Origin: Natronorubrum aibiense
Lineage (GTDB): Archaea; Halobacteriota; Halobacteria; Halobacteriales; Natrialbaceae
Reading direction: 5' to 3'
NCBI RefSeq assembly: GCF_009392895.1
Contig: NZ_CP045488.1
Location: forward strand, 2,108,001-2,172,000
Length of the DNA stretch: 64,000 bases
Positions within the stretch are counted from its first letter, which is position 1. Each line of letters starts with the position of its first letter. Below the pieces are notes generated by a model. That model did no database searches. It was given only the letters and a program-made list of their open reading frames with translations, and had not been told where the DNA came from. A program made the translations under genes and the position numbers. This document shows positions 47,151 to 56,136 of the stretch, piece after piece.

Positions 47151-48248
47151 ATGAGCGACGATATCGACGAACCACCCGACTCGAGCGACGTCGGCGACGC
47201 CGAACCGTTTACGTACAACGGCGGCCGCGTCGATCCGGGCGAATCGGCGAACATTCGGTACGGGATCAGCGAAACGTATCTCGGCGATCCGGTTCGGATC
47301 CCCGTGACGGTGATCAACGGCGAACATCCGGGTCCGACCGTCTTTCTCTCGGCGGCGGCCCACGGCGACGAACTCAACGGAATTGAGGTCGTCCGAGAGG
47401 TCGCCCACGACTGGGACCACTCGAACCTCCACGGCACACTGATCTGTTTGCCCGTGATGAACGTCCACGGCTTTCTCGCACAGGAGCGCTATCTGCCGAT
47501 CTACGACCGGGACCTGAATCGGTCGTTCCCCGGCCGTGCGGGGTCGACGAGCGCGCGACGGATGGCCCACCAGATCTTTACGAACTTCATCGAACCCTGT
47601 GACATCGGGCTCGATTTTCACACCTCCACGCGCGGGCGAACCAATATGTTGCACGTTCGAGCGAACATGGAGAACTCGAAGGTCGCCCGCGTCGCGAAAG
47701 CGTTCAGTTCGAACGTCATCATCGCCGGCGAGGGGCCGTCCGGGACGCTTCGGCGGGAGGCGACACAGGCCGGCATTCCGACGATCACCATCGAAATGGG
47801 CGAAGCACACCGGTTCCAACGGCAGTTGATCGACCGTGCGTTGACCGGCGTCGCGAGCGTCCTCGCCGAGTTCGGGCTTCATCCGGAGTCGTCGGTTCAC
47901 TGGCCGGGCTGGCGGACCATTATCGACGACGACAACGAGAAGACCTGGATCCGCGCGGACGCGGGCGGCATCGTCGATATGAAACGCGGACGGGGTGAAC
48001 TCGTCAAAGAAGGTGAAGTGATCTGTGTGATCACCAATCCGTTCAAAGAAGAAGAGGACATCGTCACCGTCGAAGCGCCGTTTACGGGCCTCATCGTCGG
48101 CGTCCTCGAGAATCCGGTCGTCTATCCGGGGAATCCGCTGTGTCACCTCGTCGGGCTCTCGCCGGACACGCTAACGGCACTGGAGCGTGAACGAACCACG
48201 GATCGCTCGAGAGCGGACCGGCGAACCTCCGAATCGACACTCGACTGA
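47151..48248 (+). CDS. succinylglutamate desuccinylase/aspartoacylase family zinc hydrolase
   Basis: 365 aa M14-like deacylase. Zinc ligands: His and Glu in SAAAHGDELNGIE (around residue 70-80), His in CDIGLDFHTSTRGRTN; catalytic Glu in ITIEMGEAHRF. A C-terminal beta-rich barrel-sandwich domain (about 270-350, ADAGGIVDMKRGRGELVKEG) resembles biotinyl/lipoyl folds and is typical of this subgroup. Known members cleave N-acyl amino acids. Homologues occur next to RimK-type ligases in bacterial genomes, as here. Start ATG 47151 follows an upstream non-conserved open frame. Confidence 0.88.
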   Translation: MSDDIDEPPDSSDVGDAEPFTYNGGRVDPGESANIRYGISETYLGDPVRIPVTVINGEHPGPTVFLSAAAHGDELNGIEVVREVAHDWDHSNLHGTLICLPVMNVHGFLAQERYLPIYDRDLNRSFPGRAGSTSARRMAHQIFTNFIEPCDIGLDFHTSTRGRTNMLHVRANMENSKVARVAKAFSSNVIIAGEGPSGTLRREATQAGIPTITIEMGEAHRFQRQLIDRALTGVASVLAEFGLHPESSVHWPGWRTIIDDDNEKTWIRADAGGIVDMKRGRGELVKEGEVICVITNPFKEEEDIVTVEAPFTGLIVGVLENPVVYPGNPLCHLVGLSPDTLTALERERTTDRSRADRRTSESTLD

Positions 48249-48392
48249 GACCGCCGAGACGGTTCTGGTGGAAACGCGATGAGCAATCCGGGTCGGGTCG
48301 CGGGTTCGGGCCGAATCCGAGACGTTAAAAAATTACTCCGTTTCCGACTCAACAGTTATACGAAAGGGGGCAACGGAAGCGATAAAAGTAAC

Positions 48393-48400
48393 TTCTATAC
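48393..48400 (+). promoter_or_regulatory. TATA box of the sdh operon
   Basis: TTCTATAC, centred 25 bases upstream of an ATG at 48422. This places the transcript start on the first ATG of a three-codon reading frame (ATG AGC GTA TGA, 48422-48433), whose ATGA end overlaps the sdhC start. Confidence 0.55.
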
Positions 48401-48429
48401 CCCAGCGGTCTAACGGACCACATGAGCGT

Positions 48430-48825
48430 ATGAGTCAGTCTTACAATCGCGGTCTCATCGAGGACTTCGGTCGCTGGAAGGAGTTCTCGGCCGGCATGTG
48501 GGCGTGGATCTTCCACAAGTTCACCGGGTGGATGCTGATCGGCTACTTGTTCACCCACATCGCCGTGCTGAGTAGCTCGCTTACCGGCCCCGAAGCGTAT
48601 ACGAACACCATTCAGGGTCTCGAGAGCCTCTTCATTATTCGAGTGCTCGAAGTCGGACTGCTCGCCGTGGCAGTCTTCCATATCCTGAACGGACTCCGCT
48701 TACTGATGGTCGACCTCGGCGTCGGCCTCGACACACAGGACAAGAGTTTCTACGCCTCGCTGGTGTTGACGGCAATCATCACCGTCGCGAGCGTCCCAAC
48801 CTTCATGGACGGGGTGACGATCTAA
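48430..48825 (+). CDS. sdhC: succinate dehydrogenase cytochrome b556 subunit
   Basis: 131 aa, three membrane helices. Anchors the complex and carries haem/quinone-binding residues: [20 protein letters not shown] and [15 protein letters not shown] (His ligands). First gene of sdhCDBA. It overlaps sdhD by one base (TAATG). A three-codon reading frame overlaps its start codon, so initiation may be by re-initiation. Complex II of respiration and the TCA cycle, in the membrane. Confidence 0.92.
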   Translation: MSQSYNRGLIEDFGRWKEFSAGMWAWIFHKFTGWMLIGYLFTHIAVLSSSLTGPEAYTNTIQGLESLFIIRVLEVGLLAVAVFHILNGLRLLMVDLGVGLDTQDKSFYASLVLTAIITVASVPTFMDGVTI

Positions 48826-49190
48826 TGGCAGAACGATACTCTTCGTTCACGCCCGGCGGCACGACGTGGCTCCTCCAGCGGGTTACGGCGGCCTTCTTAG
48901 TCGTGGTGCTCGCATTCCACTTTTTCCTCTTGCACTTCGTCAACCACGCTGCGGACGTGACGTTCGCCGGAACGCAGGCTCGAATGGAGAACGTCGGCTA
49001 CTTCCTGACGATGGTGTTGTTCCTGATCGCCGGAACGTTCCACGGCGTCAACGGTGTCTACAACGCCCTGGTCAACCAGGGACTCAAGGGGACCCAAAAG
49101 AAAGTCGTGCTTGCAGTCCTTGTTATCGCGAGCCTGGCACTCATCGCCCAGGGAACCTACGTTGCAACCGTCATGGCGGGGTGGACCTAA
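48825..49190 (+). CDS. sdhD: succinate dehydrogenase membrane anchor subunit
   Basis: 121 aa with three hydrophobic helices. Starts [20 protein letters not shown]; the segment LAFHFFLLHFVNH provides likely haem-facing His residues, and GTFHGVNGVYNALVNQ the quinone side. Pairs with SdhC as the membrane half of complex II. The start overlaps the sdhC stop by one base; sdhB follows one base after the stop. Confidence 0.92.
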   Translation: MAERYSSFTPGGTTWLLQRVTAAFLVVVLAFHFFLLHFVNHAADVTFAGTQARMENVGYFLTMVLFLIAGTFHGVNGVYNALVNQGLKGTQKKVVLAVLVIASLALIAQGTYVATVMAGWT

Positions 49191-49191
49191 C

Positions 49192-50070
49192 ATGAGTACT
49201 CAACAACAAAAACCCGAGACGCAAGAGTCACCGGAAGACCCGGAGATGAAAGGCGCAGAGTCGCCCCAACAGGAGCGACTCAAAGAGAAAGAAAGTGGCA
49301 TGGTCGACGAGCGGTCGGCCGACGAGTCCGAACTCGACGGTGAGACGGTACACATCAAAGTGTTCCGGTACGACCCCGAAGTCGCGGACAAACAGGAGCC
49401 GCGCTTCGACGACTTCCACGTTCCCTTCAAGAAGGGGATGACCGTCCTCGACGCGGTCATGTACGCGCGGGACACCTACGACTCCTCGTTGACGTTCCGA
49501 CACTCCTGTCGACAGGCCGTCTGTGGCTCTGACGCCTTCTTCGTCAACGGTAAACAGCGGCTGGGCTGTAAGACGCAGATCTCCGAACTCGAACACCCGG
49601 TTCGTATCGAACCGCTTCCACACCAGGAGGTCGTCAAGGACCTGGTCGTCGACATGGACCACTTCTACGACCAGATGCACGCTGTCGAGCCGTACTTCCA
49701 GAACGAGGATACGCCCGACGCGAGCGACCTCGAGGAACAGCGACAGTCCCGTGAAAACCGCGAGAAAGTCAAGATGTCGACGCGCTGTATCTGGTGTGCG
49801 TCGTGTATGTCCTCGTGTAACATCGCGGCCGGCGACAACGAGTATCTCGGCCCGGCAGCGATCAACAAAGCCTATCGCTTTGCGATGGACGACCGCGAAG
49901 GCGACGAGATTAAAGAACACCGACTCCGTATCTTAGAGCAGGAACACGGCGTCTGGCGGTGCCAGACCCAGTTCTCCTGTACCGAAGTGTGTCCGAAAGA
50001 CATCCCGCTCACCGAGCACATTCAGGAGCTCAAGCGGGAAGCAGTCAAGAAGAACCTGAAGTTCTGGTAA
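49192..50070 (+). CDS. sdhB: succinate dehydrogenase iron-sulphur subunit
   Basis: 292 aa electron-transfer subunit. [2Fe-2S] ligands in SCRQAVCGSDAFF and the later LGCKTQ (third position is Asp, as in E. coli SdhB); [4Fe-4S] cluster CIWCASCMSSC; [3Fe-4S] cluster in CQTQFSCTEVCPKDIPL. A highly charged N-terminal extension of about 50 residues (1-50) precedes the ferredoxin fold, a common halophilic feature. ATG 49192 is used. Third gene of the operon, three bases before sdhA. Confidence 0.97.
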   Translation: MSTQQQKPETQESPEDPEMKGAESPQQERLKEKESGMVDERSADESELDGETVHIKVFRYDPEVADKQEPRFDDFHVPFKKGMTVLDAVMYARDTYDSSLTFRHSCRQAVCGSDAFFVNGKQRLGCKTQISELEHPVRIEPLPHQEVVKDLVVDMDHFYDQMHAVEPYFQNEDTPDASDLEEQRQSRENREKVKMSTRCIWCASCMSSCNIAAGDNEYLGPAAINKAYRFAMDDREGDEIKEHRLRILEQEHGVWRCQTQFSCTEVCPKDIPLTEHIQELKREAVKKNLKFW

Positions 50071-50073
50071 ACC

Positions 50074-51912
50074 ATGTACGAACACGACGTTATCGTGGTC
50101 GGCGCCGGCGGCGCCGGCCTCCGGGCTGCGGTCGCAGCGGACGAGGCAGGTGCAGACGTCGCACTGGTCTCGAAACTCCACCCAGTTCGCAGCCACACGG
50201 GTGCGGCCGAAGGGGGAATCAACGCCGCCCTGCAGGAGGGTGACGACTGGGAACTCCACGCCTACGACACGATGAAGGGATCCGACTATCTGGGCGACGC
50301 CCCGGCAGTCGAGACCCTCGCGAAGGACGCCCCCGAAGACACGATCAGACTCGAGCACTGGGGGATGCCGTTCTCCCGTGAAGAAGATGGCCGTGTCTCC
50401 CAGCGACCGTTCGGTGGGCTCTCGTACCCACGAACGACCTACGCTGGAGCCGAAACCGGCCACCACCTGCTGCACGTGATGTACGAGCAGGTCGTCAAGC
50501 GCGGTATTCAGGTCTACGACGAGTGGTACGTTATGGACCTCGCAACGACCGACGAAGACGACCCCAACGACCGCGAGTGTCACGGCGTCGTCGCCTACGA
50601 CGTCCAGTCTGGCAAGATTGAAGGGTTCAAAGCGAATCAGGGCGTCGTCCTCGCGACCGGTGGTCCCGGACAGGCGTTCGACCACACCACTAACGCCGTC
50701 TCCTGTACCGGCGACGGCCACGCGATGGCCTACCGCGCCGGCGCACCGCTCGAGGACATGGAGTTCATCCAGTTCCACCCAACCTCGCTTCCATCCACTG
50801 GTGTCCTCATCTCCGAGGGTGTCCGTGGCGAAGGTGGGATCCTCTACAACAACGAGGGCGAGCGGTTCATGTTCGAGTACGGCTACGCGAACAACTCCGG
50901 CGAACTCGCCTCCCGCGACGTCGTCGCGCGTGCCGAACTCACCGAAGTCAACGAGGGCCGCGGTGTCAACGACGAGTACGTCCACCTCGACATGCGCCAC
51001 CTCGGCGAAGAGCGCATCATGGACCGCCTCGAGAACATTCTCCACCTCGCGGAGGACTTCGAGGGCGTCGACGGTCTCGTCGAGCCGATGCCGGTCAAGC
51101 CCGGCCAGCACTACGCGATGGGCGGCATCGAGACCGACGAGAACGGTCAGACCTGTATCGACGGCCTCTATGCGGCCGGCGAGTGTGCCTGTGTCTCGGT
51201 CCACGGTGGCAACCGTCTCGGCGGCAACGCCCTGCCAGAACTGATCGTCTTCGGCAAACGCGCGGGCTATCACGCCGCCGGCAAGGACCTTGGCGATGCC
51301 AGAATCAAGACCGGCTACGGCGACGACGTCGAAGACGAAACTGACGCCGACCTGCCGGTCGAACCCGGTGCGTCCGGCCTCGATACGTCCGGTGGCGTCG
51401 CTGCAGACGGTGGTGTCACCGCCGACGCCGAAGGCGTCTTAGAGCGTACCGTCGAGCAGACCCGCGAGCACATCGATTACCTGATCGAGAAAGACGACGG
51501 CGTCCAGCACGCCGAAATTCGCTCGAAACTCCAGAAGGCGATGACCGACTACGTCAACGTCTTCCGCACCGAGGAGGGCATCAAGAAGGCGCTGAAGATC
51601 ATCCGCGAGTGTCGCGAGGAGTATCAGGACGTCTACGTCGCTGATCCGTCGCGAACGTTCAACACCGATCTCCAGCAGACGATCGAAACGCGTAACCTGA
51701 TCGACGTCGCCGAGACGATCGCGCTCGGTGCGCTCGTTCGCAACGAGTTCCGCGGTGCCCATTGGCGTCAGGAGAACCAGATCCGTGACGACGAGAACTG
51801 GCTCAAACACACGCTCATCTCGTGGGACGACGGCGAGCCGTCGATCTTCTACCGTCCAGTCATCCTCGAGGGTGAGGACAAGACCTACGAGCCGAAGGTT
51901 CGCAGCTACTAA
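50074..51912 (+). CDS. sdhA: succinate dehydrogenase flavoprotein subunit
   Basis: 612 aa catalytic subunit oxidising succinate to fumarate. FAD loop VIVVGAGGAGLRAAVAADEA, covalent-flavin His in VRSHTGAAEGGINAAL, active-site FIQFHPTSLPSTG, HYAMGGIETDE and VHGGNRLGGNALPELIVFG. C-terminal capping domain intact. The operon ends here; a T-run terminator follows 15 bases downstream. Together with sdhCDB it forms complex II and takes up the succinyl-CoA-derived succinate from propionyl-CoA breakdown. Confidence 0.97.
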   Translation: MYEHDVIVVGAGGAGLRAAVAADEAGADVALVSKLHPVRSHTGAAEGGINAALQEGDDWELHAYDTMKGSDYLGDAPAVETLAKDAPEDTIRLEHWGMPFSREEDGRVSQRPFGGLSYPRTTYAGAETGHHLLHVMYEQVVKRGIQVYDEWYVMDLATTDEDDPNDRECHGVVAYDVQSGKIEGFKANQGVVLATGGPGQAFDHTTNAVSCTGDGHAMAYRAGAPLEDMEFIQFHPTSLPSTGVLISEGVRGEGGILYNNEGERFMFEYGYANNSGELASRDVVARAELTEVNEGRGVNDEYVHLDMRHLGEERIMDRLENILHLAEDFEGVDGLVEPMPVKPGQHYAMGGIETDENGQTCIDGLYAAGECACVSVHGGNRLGGNALPELIVFGKRAGYHAAGKDLGDARIKTGYGDDVEDETDADLPVEPGASGLDTSGGVAADGGVTADAEGVLERTVEQTREHIDYLIEKDDGVQHAEIRSKLQKAMTDYVNVFRTEEGIKKALKIIRECREEYQDVYVADPSRTFNTDLQQTIETRNLIDVAETIALGALVRNEFRGAHWRQENQIRDDENWLKHTLISWDDGEPSIFYRPVILEGEDKTYEPKVRSY

Positions 51913-51926
51913 CGGCCGCGATCGCG

Positions 51927-51932
51927 TTTTTT
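51927..51932 (+). terminator. T-run terminator after sdhA
   Basis: Six T following a GC-rich GGCCGCGATCGCG stretch, 15 bases after the sdhA stop. Confidence 0.5.
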
Positions 51933-51995
51933 CGTTGTGTTCGACCGCTTCGGATCACCACGCCTAAGAGCGACGGCAGGGTATCCAGGGTCGGA

Positions 51996-53291
51996 ATGTT
52001 ACTTTCGGGGACGGTAGTTGCTGACGCCGAAACGGTGATCCACGACGGGGCAGTCGTCGTCGAGGACGACGTGATCGTCGCCGTTGGGGATCGAGAAATC
52101 TGCCTCGAGCGGTATCCGGACCACGTCCACGAGCGGTACGACGTGCTTATGCCGGGGACTGTCGGGGCACACGTCCACTCCGTCCAGAGTCTCGGCCGGG
52201 GTATCGCCGACGACACGGAACTGCTCGACTGGCTCTACGAACACGTCCTGCCGATGGAGGCGTCGCTGTCGCCGAAAGCGATGCACACAGCCGCCGAACT
52301 CGGCTATCTCGAGTTGATCGAAAGCGGGACGACGACCTGCATCGATCACCTCTCGGTCGCCCACGCCGAGGAGGCGTTCAAGGCGGCCCGTGAACTCGGG
52401 ATTCGCGGTCGCCTCGGGAAGGTGATCATGGACAAAGACGCCCCACCGGGGCTGTTAGAGGAGACCGACGCGGCACTCGCCGAAAGCGAGCGACTCATTC
52501 GCCAGTATCACGGCGTCGACGATGGCCGAATTCAGTACGCCGTGACGCCCCGGTTCGCCGTGAGCTGTACCGAGGTCGCCCTTCGCGGGGCTAGAGACCT
52601 CGCAGACACTCACGACGGGGTGATGATTCACACTCACGCAAGCGAGAACCGCGGCGAGATCGCGGCCGTCGAGGAGGAAACCGGCCGACGGAACATCCAC
52701 TGGCTCGACGAGGTCGGGCTGACCGGCGAAGACGTCGTCCTTGCACACTGCGTCTGGACCGACGAGTCGGAGCGAGCGGTACTCGCGGAGACCGGCACCA
52801 ACGTGACCTACTGCCCCTCCTCGAATATGAAACTCGCCAGCGGCGTCGCGCCGGTTCTCGACTATCTGGACCGGGGAATCAACGTCGCGCTGGGCAACGA
52901 CGGCCCACCGTGTAACAACACGCTCGACCCGTTCACGGAGATGCGACAGGCGAGCCTGCTCCAGAAAGTCGATCGCCTCGAGCCACAGGCGCTGCCCGCG
53001 AGAACGGTGTTCGGGATGGCGACGAGAAACGGGGCGCAGGCGGCGGGTTTCGACCGTGTCGGCAAACTCCGTGAGGGATGGAAAGCCGACGTGATCGGCC
53101 TCGAGACGGACGTCACCCGCGCGACGCCGATCCACGACGTGCTCTCGCATTTGGTTTTCGCCGCCCACGGAGACGACGTTCGCTTTACGATGGTCGACGG
53201 CGAGGTGCTCATGCGTGACGGAGAAGTCCTCGTCGCGGACGCTGACGCCATCAGAGCACGAGCGCGCGAGTTCGCCGCCGACCTCGAGTGA
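51996..53291 (+). CDS. amidohydrolase, S-adenosylhomocysteine/5'-deoxyadenosine deaminase family
   Basis: 431 aa zinc deaminase of the MtaD/DadD/TrzN group. Metal ligands: HxH in GAHVHSVQSLGRG, His in VMIHTHASENRGE, His in VVLAHCVWTDESE, and catalytic Asp in ALGNDGPPCNNTLD. Would convert 5'-deoxyadenosine, methylthioadenosine or SAH to the inosine derivative, recycling SAM by-products; guanine or atrazine-like substrates are possible for the family. Deeply related proteins in methanogens deaminate 5'-deoxyadenosine. Follows sdhA on the same strand after a terminator-like T run. Confidence 0.85.
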   Translation: MLLSGTVVADAETVIHDGAVVVEDDVIVAVGDREICLERYPDHVHERYDVLMPGTVGAHVHSVQSLGRGIADDTELLDWLYEHVLPMEASLSPKAMHTAAELGYLELIESGTTTCIDHLSVAHAEEAFKAARELGIRGRLGKVIMDKDAPPGLLEETDAALAESERLIRQYHGVDDGRIQYAVTPRFAVSCTEVALRGARDLADTHDGVMIHTHASENRGEIAAVEEETGRRNIHWLDEVGLTGEDVVLAHCVWTDESERAVLAETGTNVTYCPSSNMKLASGVAPVLDYLDRGINVALGNDGPPCNNTLDPFTEMRQASLLQKVDRLEPQALPARTVFGMATRNGAQAAGFDRVGKLREGWKADVIGLETDVTRATPIHDVLSHLVFAAHGDDVRFTMVDGEVLMRDGEVLVADADAIRARAREFAADLE

Positions 53292-53333
53292 ACGGACTCG
53301 GTTCGACAGCCGACGTATGGGATCAACGATTGT

Positions 53334-53528
53334 CTAGAATCCGAACGAATCGAACACGTCGACGCTGACGTTTGCCGCCTGTACCAACTTATATCCCAGA
53401 TAGATGCCGACGATTCCCATCAATCCTGGAAGCTCCGGTGGTGCCGGAATGGGGACATCGAACAGCGCGAAGAACGCACCGGTGAGCGTGCCGGTCAGCA
53501 AGCCGAGCGCGATGAGTTCGTGATTCAT
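53334..53528 (-). CDS. XapX domain small membrane protein
   Basis: 64 aa. Two hydrophobic segments connected by a Pro-rich turn: LGLLTGTLTGAFFALFDVPI and PGLMGIVGIYLGYKLVQAAN, the XapX pattern. Start ATG 53528 (MNHELI). Function of the family is unknown; it is often found near membrane or transport genes. Confidence 0.75.
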   Translation of the reverse strand: MNHELIALGLLTGTLTGAFFALFDVPIPAPPELPGLMGIVGIYLGYKLVQAANVSVDVFDSFGF

Positions 53529-53711
53529 ACCGGTGAGGGAGGTCGGTGACGACAAAAATACACTGACTTGGACGCGCCCACGTGAGTTATTCGACCGTTC
53601 TTGTGACCCGATCGCGATCACGAAACCGCACCCAGTGGCTGCTCTCGAGCCCCGTGTTTCGACAGATGACGAAGCTTAGTTTTAATATCGTCGAACAGCT
53701 GAACGAGTAGT

Positions 53712-53936
53712 ATGCATTACGACGGACAGTCACGTTCGAGTGTATCGATTCCGACCGACCTCGAGTCGCCGCGAGCGAAACTCGTCTACCTCTATCTGTC
53801 CGCGTGGCCGACAGCGACGACGGAGGAACTCTGTACTGCTCTCGACCTCAATACCGGAACCGTCCTCTCGATTACCAGCACACTTCGAACCCGGGGTTAT
53901 CTCGAGCGGACGGATTCCGGGTTCGAACTCGCCTGA
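53712..53936 (+). CDS. small winged-helix protein
   Basis: 74 aa. After a 20-residue lead, residues 22-72 fit a winged helix: KLVYLYLSAWPTATTEELCT, ALDLNTGTVLSITSTLRTRG (recognition helix), YLERTDSGFELA (wing). Similar short HTH proteins are common in haloarchaea and act as transcription regulators. No target is evident; it faces away from the XapX gene. Confidence 0.75.
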   Translation: MHYDGQSRSSVSIPTDLESPRAKLVYLYLSAWPTATTEELCTALDLNTGTVLSITSTLRTRGYLERTDSGFELA

Positions 53937-54059
53937 ACGCGAGTCACCGAGCGGAAGCGGGCAGTCGTGAGTCAGGCACGACCCGCCGGACCCGTCGGTA
54001 AGGTCAATTGAAAAGGACAGGAACTCTGCGCACAGCAAACCCGGTCGCCGAACGTCGCT

Positions 54060-54875
54060 CTAGAGTTCGATTCGCTCGACCAGCTGTTCGCGGTTCTCGT
54101 TCGTATTGACCGCGACGATCCGGATCTGATCTTCGAGCCCGGAGCCGTTGAGTTTCGCTTTCAACAGGTTGTCGACCTGATAGACGCCGGCGGCGTTCGT
54201 CATGGCGATTTCGACCATGACGGGACTGGTCTCGCCTTCCTGCAGCGTGACGCGGCTGATCGCCTGACTCGACAGGGTGTTGATGCCGCGGCCGCCGTGT
54301 TCGTAGGGAATTCGCGAGCGGCCACGCTCCATATCCAGCGCGTCGGCGACACGGATAACGCCTGCTTCGGTCGTTAGCGGGGTCTCCGATCGGTGGTGAC
54401 AGAGGATGGCGTGAAGGACTTCGCCTTTCACGCGGACCGATTCGGCGACGTCGTAGAACTCGGGCAGAACGCGATCGAGGATGTCCGAAGCCAGCGGGAT
54501 CGAGTAGTAAGCGTGTTGGTCGCGATGGACGACGTGACCGACGTCGTGGAGGGTCGCCGCGAGCGCGATGATGACCGACTCGTCTTCCTCGGCGAGCCCC
54601 TGCTGGCGTGCGCCGTTGAAATCGACGTTGCCGGCTTTGAGCAGGTCGTACAGACACAGCGCCCGATTGCGGACGATCTCGATGTGTTTCGAGCCGTGAT
54701 CGTTGTACTGCATCCGATCGACCGCGTTGACGTTTTGGGCCTCGAGATACGTCTCGATCTCTTCGTCCTCGGTGATGAACTCGAGGACGCGGTTGAGTTT
54801 CGCGTCGGGGAAGTTGTGGTCGGCGTCAGGGGAGTAAACACGACGAGCAGAGTCGTCACCAGCAGAATCGCTCAT
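54060..54875 (-). CDS. HD domain phosphohydrolase
   Basis: 271 aa. HD signature: His in NDHGSKHIEIVRNRA, the HD pair in AATLHDVGHVVHRDQHA, further His in LHAILCHHRSETPL and Asp in VIRVADALDMERGRS. The C-terminal 75 residues (TLSSQAISRVTLQEGE onwards) form a separate beta-rich domain not in the other HD protein of this window. A metal-dependent phosphohydrolase acting on a nucleotide or phosphoester; substrate unknown. It ends close to the winged-helix gene on the opposite strand. Confidence 0.85.
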   Translation of the reverse strand: MSDSAGDDSARRVYSPDADHNFPDAKLNRVLEFITEDEEIETYLEAQNVNAVDRMQYNDHGSKHIEIVRNRALCLYDLLKAGNVDFNGARQQGLAEEDESVIIALAATLHDVGHVVHRDQHAYYSIPLASDILDRVLPEFYDVAESVRVKGEVLHAILCHHRSETPLTTEAGVIRVADALDMERGRSRIPYEHGGRGINTLSSQAISRVTLQEGETSPVMVEIAMTNAAGVYQVDNLLKAKLNGSGLEDQIRIVAVNTNENREQLVERIEL

Positions 54876-54998
54876 ACGCGAACGTCGACTGCGGACTAAA
54901 AAAGCCCTGCGGCGATAGCTGTTCGATGATCGTACCTCGAGAGAACCGCCGTAAAAACGCGATTTCGGGGAGCGTTGCTCGTGGCTACCCGGACCGCT

Positions 54999-55478
54999 CT
55001 AGGCTGTGTCCTCGACGGCGGCCTCGACGTCGTCGTAGTCGGGTTCGACACCAGGGTCGTCGCTGACCCACGCGTAGGTGACCTCGCCGTCGCCGTTGAC
55101 GACGAATACCGAGCGCTTGGCGACACCGTAGACGCCGAGGTCGGCGAAATCCATCTCGATGTCGTAGTCGGCGATAATCTCCTTGTTATAATCGCTGAGG
55201 AGACCGAACTCGAGGCCGTTCTGGTCGCGGAACTCGTTCAGCGCGAACGGGGAGTCACGGCTGACGCCGTAGACGGTGGCGTCGAGCTCGTTGAACGCGG
55301 CCAGACGGTCTTGGAACGTACACATCTCGTCGGTACAGACGCCGGTGAACGCGCCGGGGAAGAACGCGAGGACGATCGGTGCTTCGTCCTCGAGGCGCTC
55401 CGAGAGCGTAAAGGAGTCGACGTCGCCGTTTGCAAGCGGTGCGGTGAAATCGGGTGCAGCGTCTCCAGTTTCAGGCAT
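54999..55478 (-). CDS. peroxiredoxin (AhpC/TSA-type)
   Basis: 159 aa thiol peroxidase. The peroxidatic Cys is in AFFPGAFTGVCTDEMCTFQD with a second Cys four residues on (CTDEMC), as in 1-Cys/atypical 2-Cys BCP-like peroxiredoxins. The conserved Arg and the end KRSVFVVNGDGEVTYAWVSD are present. Reduces hydrogen or organic peroxides with a low-molecular thiol or thioredoxin. Start MPETGDAAPD at 55478; an upstream open frame to 55646 is not conserved. Confidence 0.93.
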   Translation of the reverse strand: MPETGDAAPDFTAPLANGDVDSFTLSERLEDEAPIVLAFFPGAFTGVCTDEMCTFQDRLAAFNELDATVYGVSRDSPFALNEFRDQNGLEFGLLSDYNKEIIADYDIEMDFADLGVYGVAKRSVFVVNGDGEVTYAWVSDDPGVEPDYDDVEAAVEDTA

Positions 55479-55822
55479 CACTGGGTGCTTACGGGTAAAC
55501 GGGAAAGACAGTTTCGTTCGCGGAACTGATCGTTCTCGAACGACTCTGTGAATACGACTACCGGACCGACGACGAACTCGACTCGAGACGCCCGTATTCG
55601 AACGCTGAGTGGAGCGCTCACTGACTCCGATGACGCTGAATATCATTGCTTTTATATTTACTGCTGTAAGTCACTTCGATCAGTTTGAACGATAATTATA
55701 TTACCGAAAGTACGACGTTGTAATTAGTTCGATAACCCGGCTCAAACGGACTGTCGCCGAAACATGGTTTACTGAGTGGTCCAAAAAGGTTATAATTGCC
55801 AGCGGGTAAGCAATGCATAGAG
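55479..55822. other. 344-base intergenic region with the tatA promoter
   Basis: Contains a strongly AT-rich stretch (55650-55730) and the tatA TATA at 55790-55795. No gene seen. Confidence 0.5.
55790..55795 (+). promoter_or_regulatory. TATA box of tatA
   Basis: TTATAA about 30 bases before the ATG at 55823; near-leaderless transcription. Confidence 0.55.
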
Positions 55823-56119
55823 ATGGTAGCCGAAATCGCACCGCTGTTCATCCCCGGCGCACCCGGGGGGCCGGAACTACTGATCATCCTTTTCATCGCC
55901 ATCCTGCTGTTCGGGGCGAACAAGATCCCGAAGCTGGCTCGGTCGACTGGCGAGGCCATGGGCGAATTCCAGAAGGGGCGTGAAAAGGTCGAAACGGAAC
56001 TTGAGGAAATGCGTGAGGGCGGCTTCGAGGAGGACGAACTCGACGAGGAAGACGACTTCGTCGACACGGAACCCGTCACGCAGGAGGACGAAACGGAAAC
56101 CGAGACGGAAACCAACTAA
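55823..56119 (+). CDS. tatA: twin-arginine translocase TatA
   Basis: 98 aa. A single N-terminal membrane helix (GPELLIILFIAILLFGANKI), the hinge FGANKIPKLARSTG and an amphipathic helix GEAMGEFQKGREKVE are classic TatA/Hcf106; the C-terminal third is extremely acidic (Asp/Glu/Thr repeats). Forms the Tat pore; Tat export is dominant in haloarchaea, and two predicted Tat substrates (the peptide-binding lipoprotein and GGT) lie in this window. Start ATG 55823. tatC is not in the window. Confidence 0.93.
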   Translation: MVAEIAPLFIPGAPGGPELLIILFIAILLFGANKIPKLARSTGEAMGEFQKGREKVETELEEMREGGFEEDELDEEDDFVDTEPVTQEDETETETETN

Positions 56120-56123
56120 CGGA

Positions 56124-56129
56124 TTTTTT
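56124..56129 (+). terminator. T-run terminator after tatA
   Basis: Six T directly downstream of the tatA stop and eight bases before the tRNA-Arg gene. Confidence 0.45.
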
Positions 56130-56136
56130 CTCGAGG

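Noticed and set aside
49933-51273. 446-codon minus-strand open frame
   Set aside because: Antisense to sdhA, whose FAD and active-site motifs are unmistakable.
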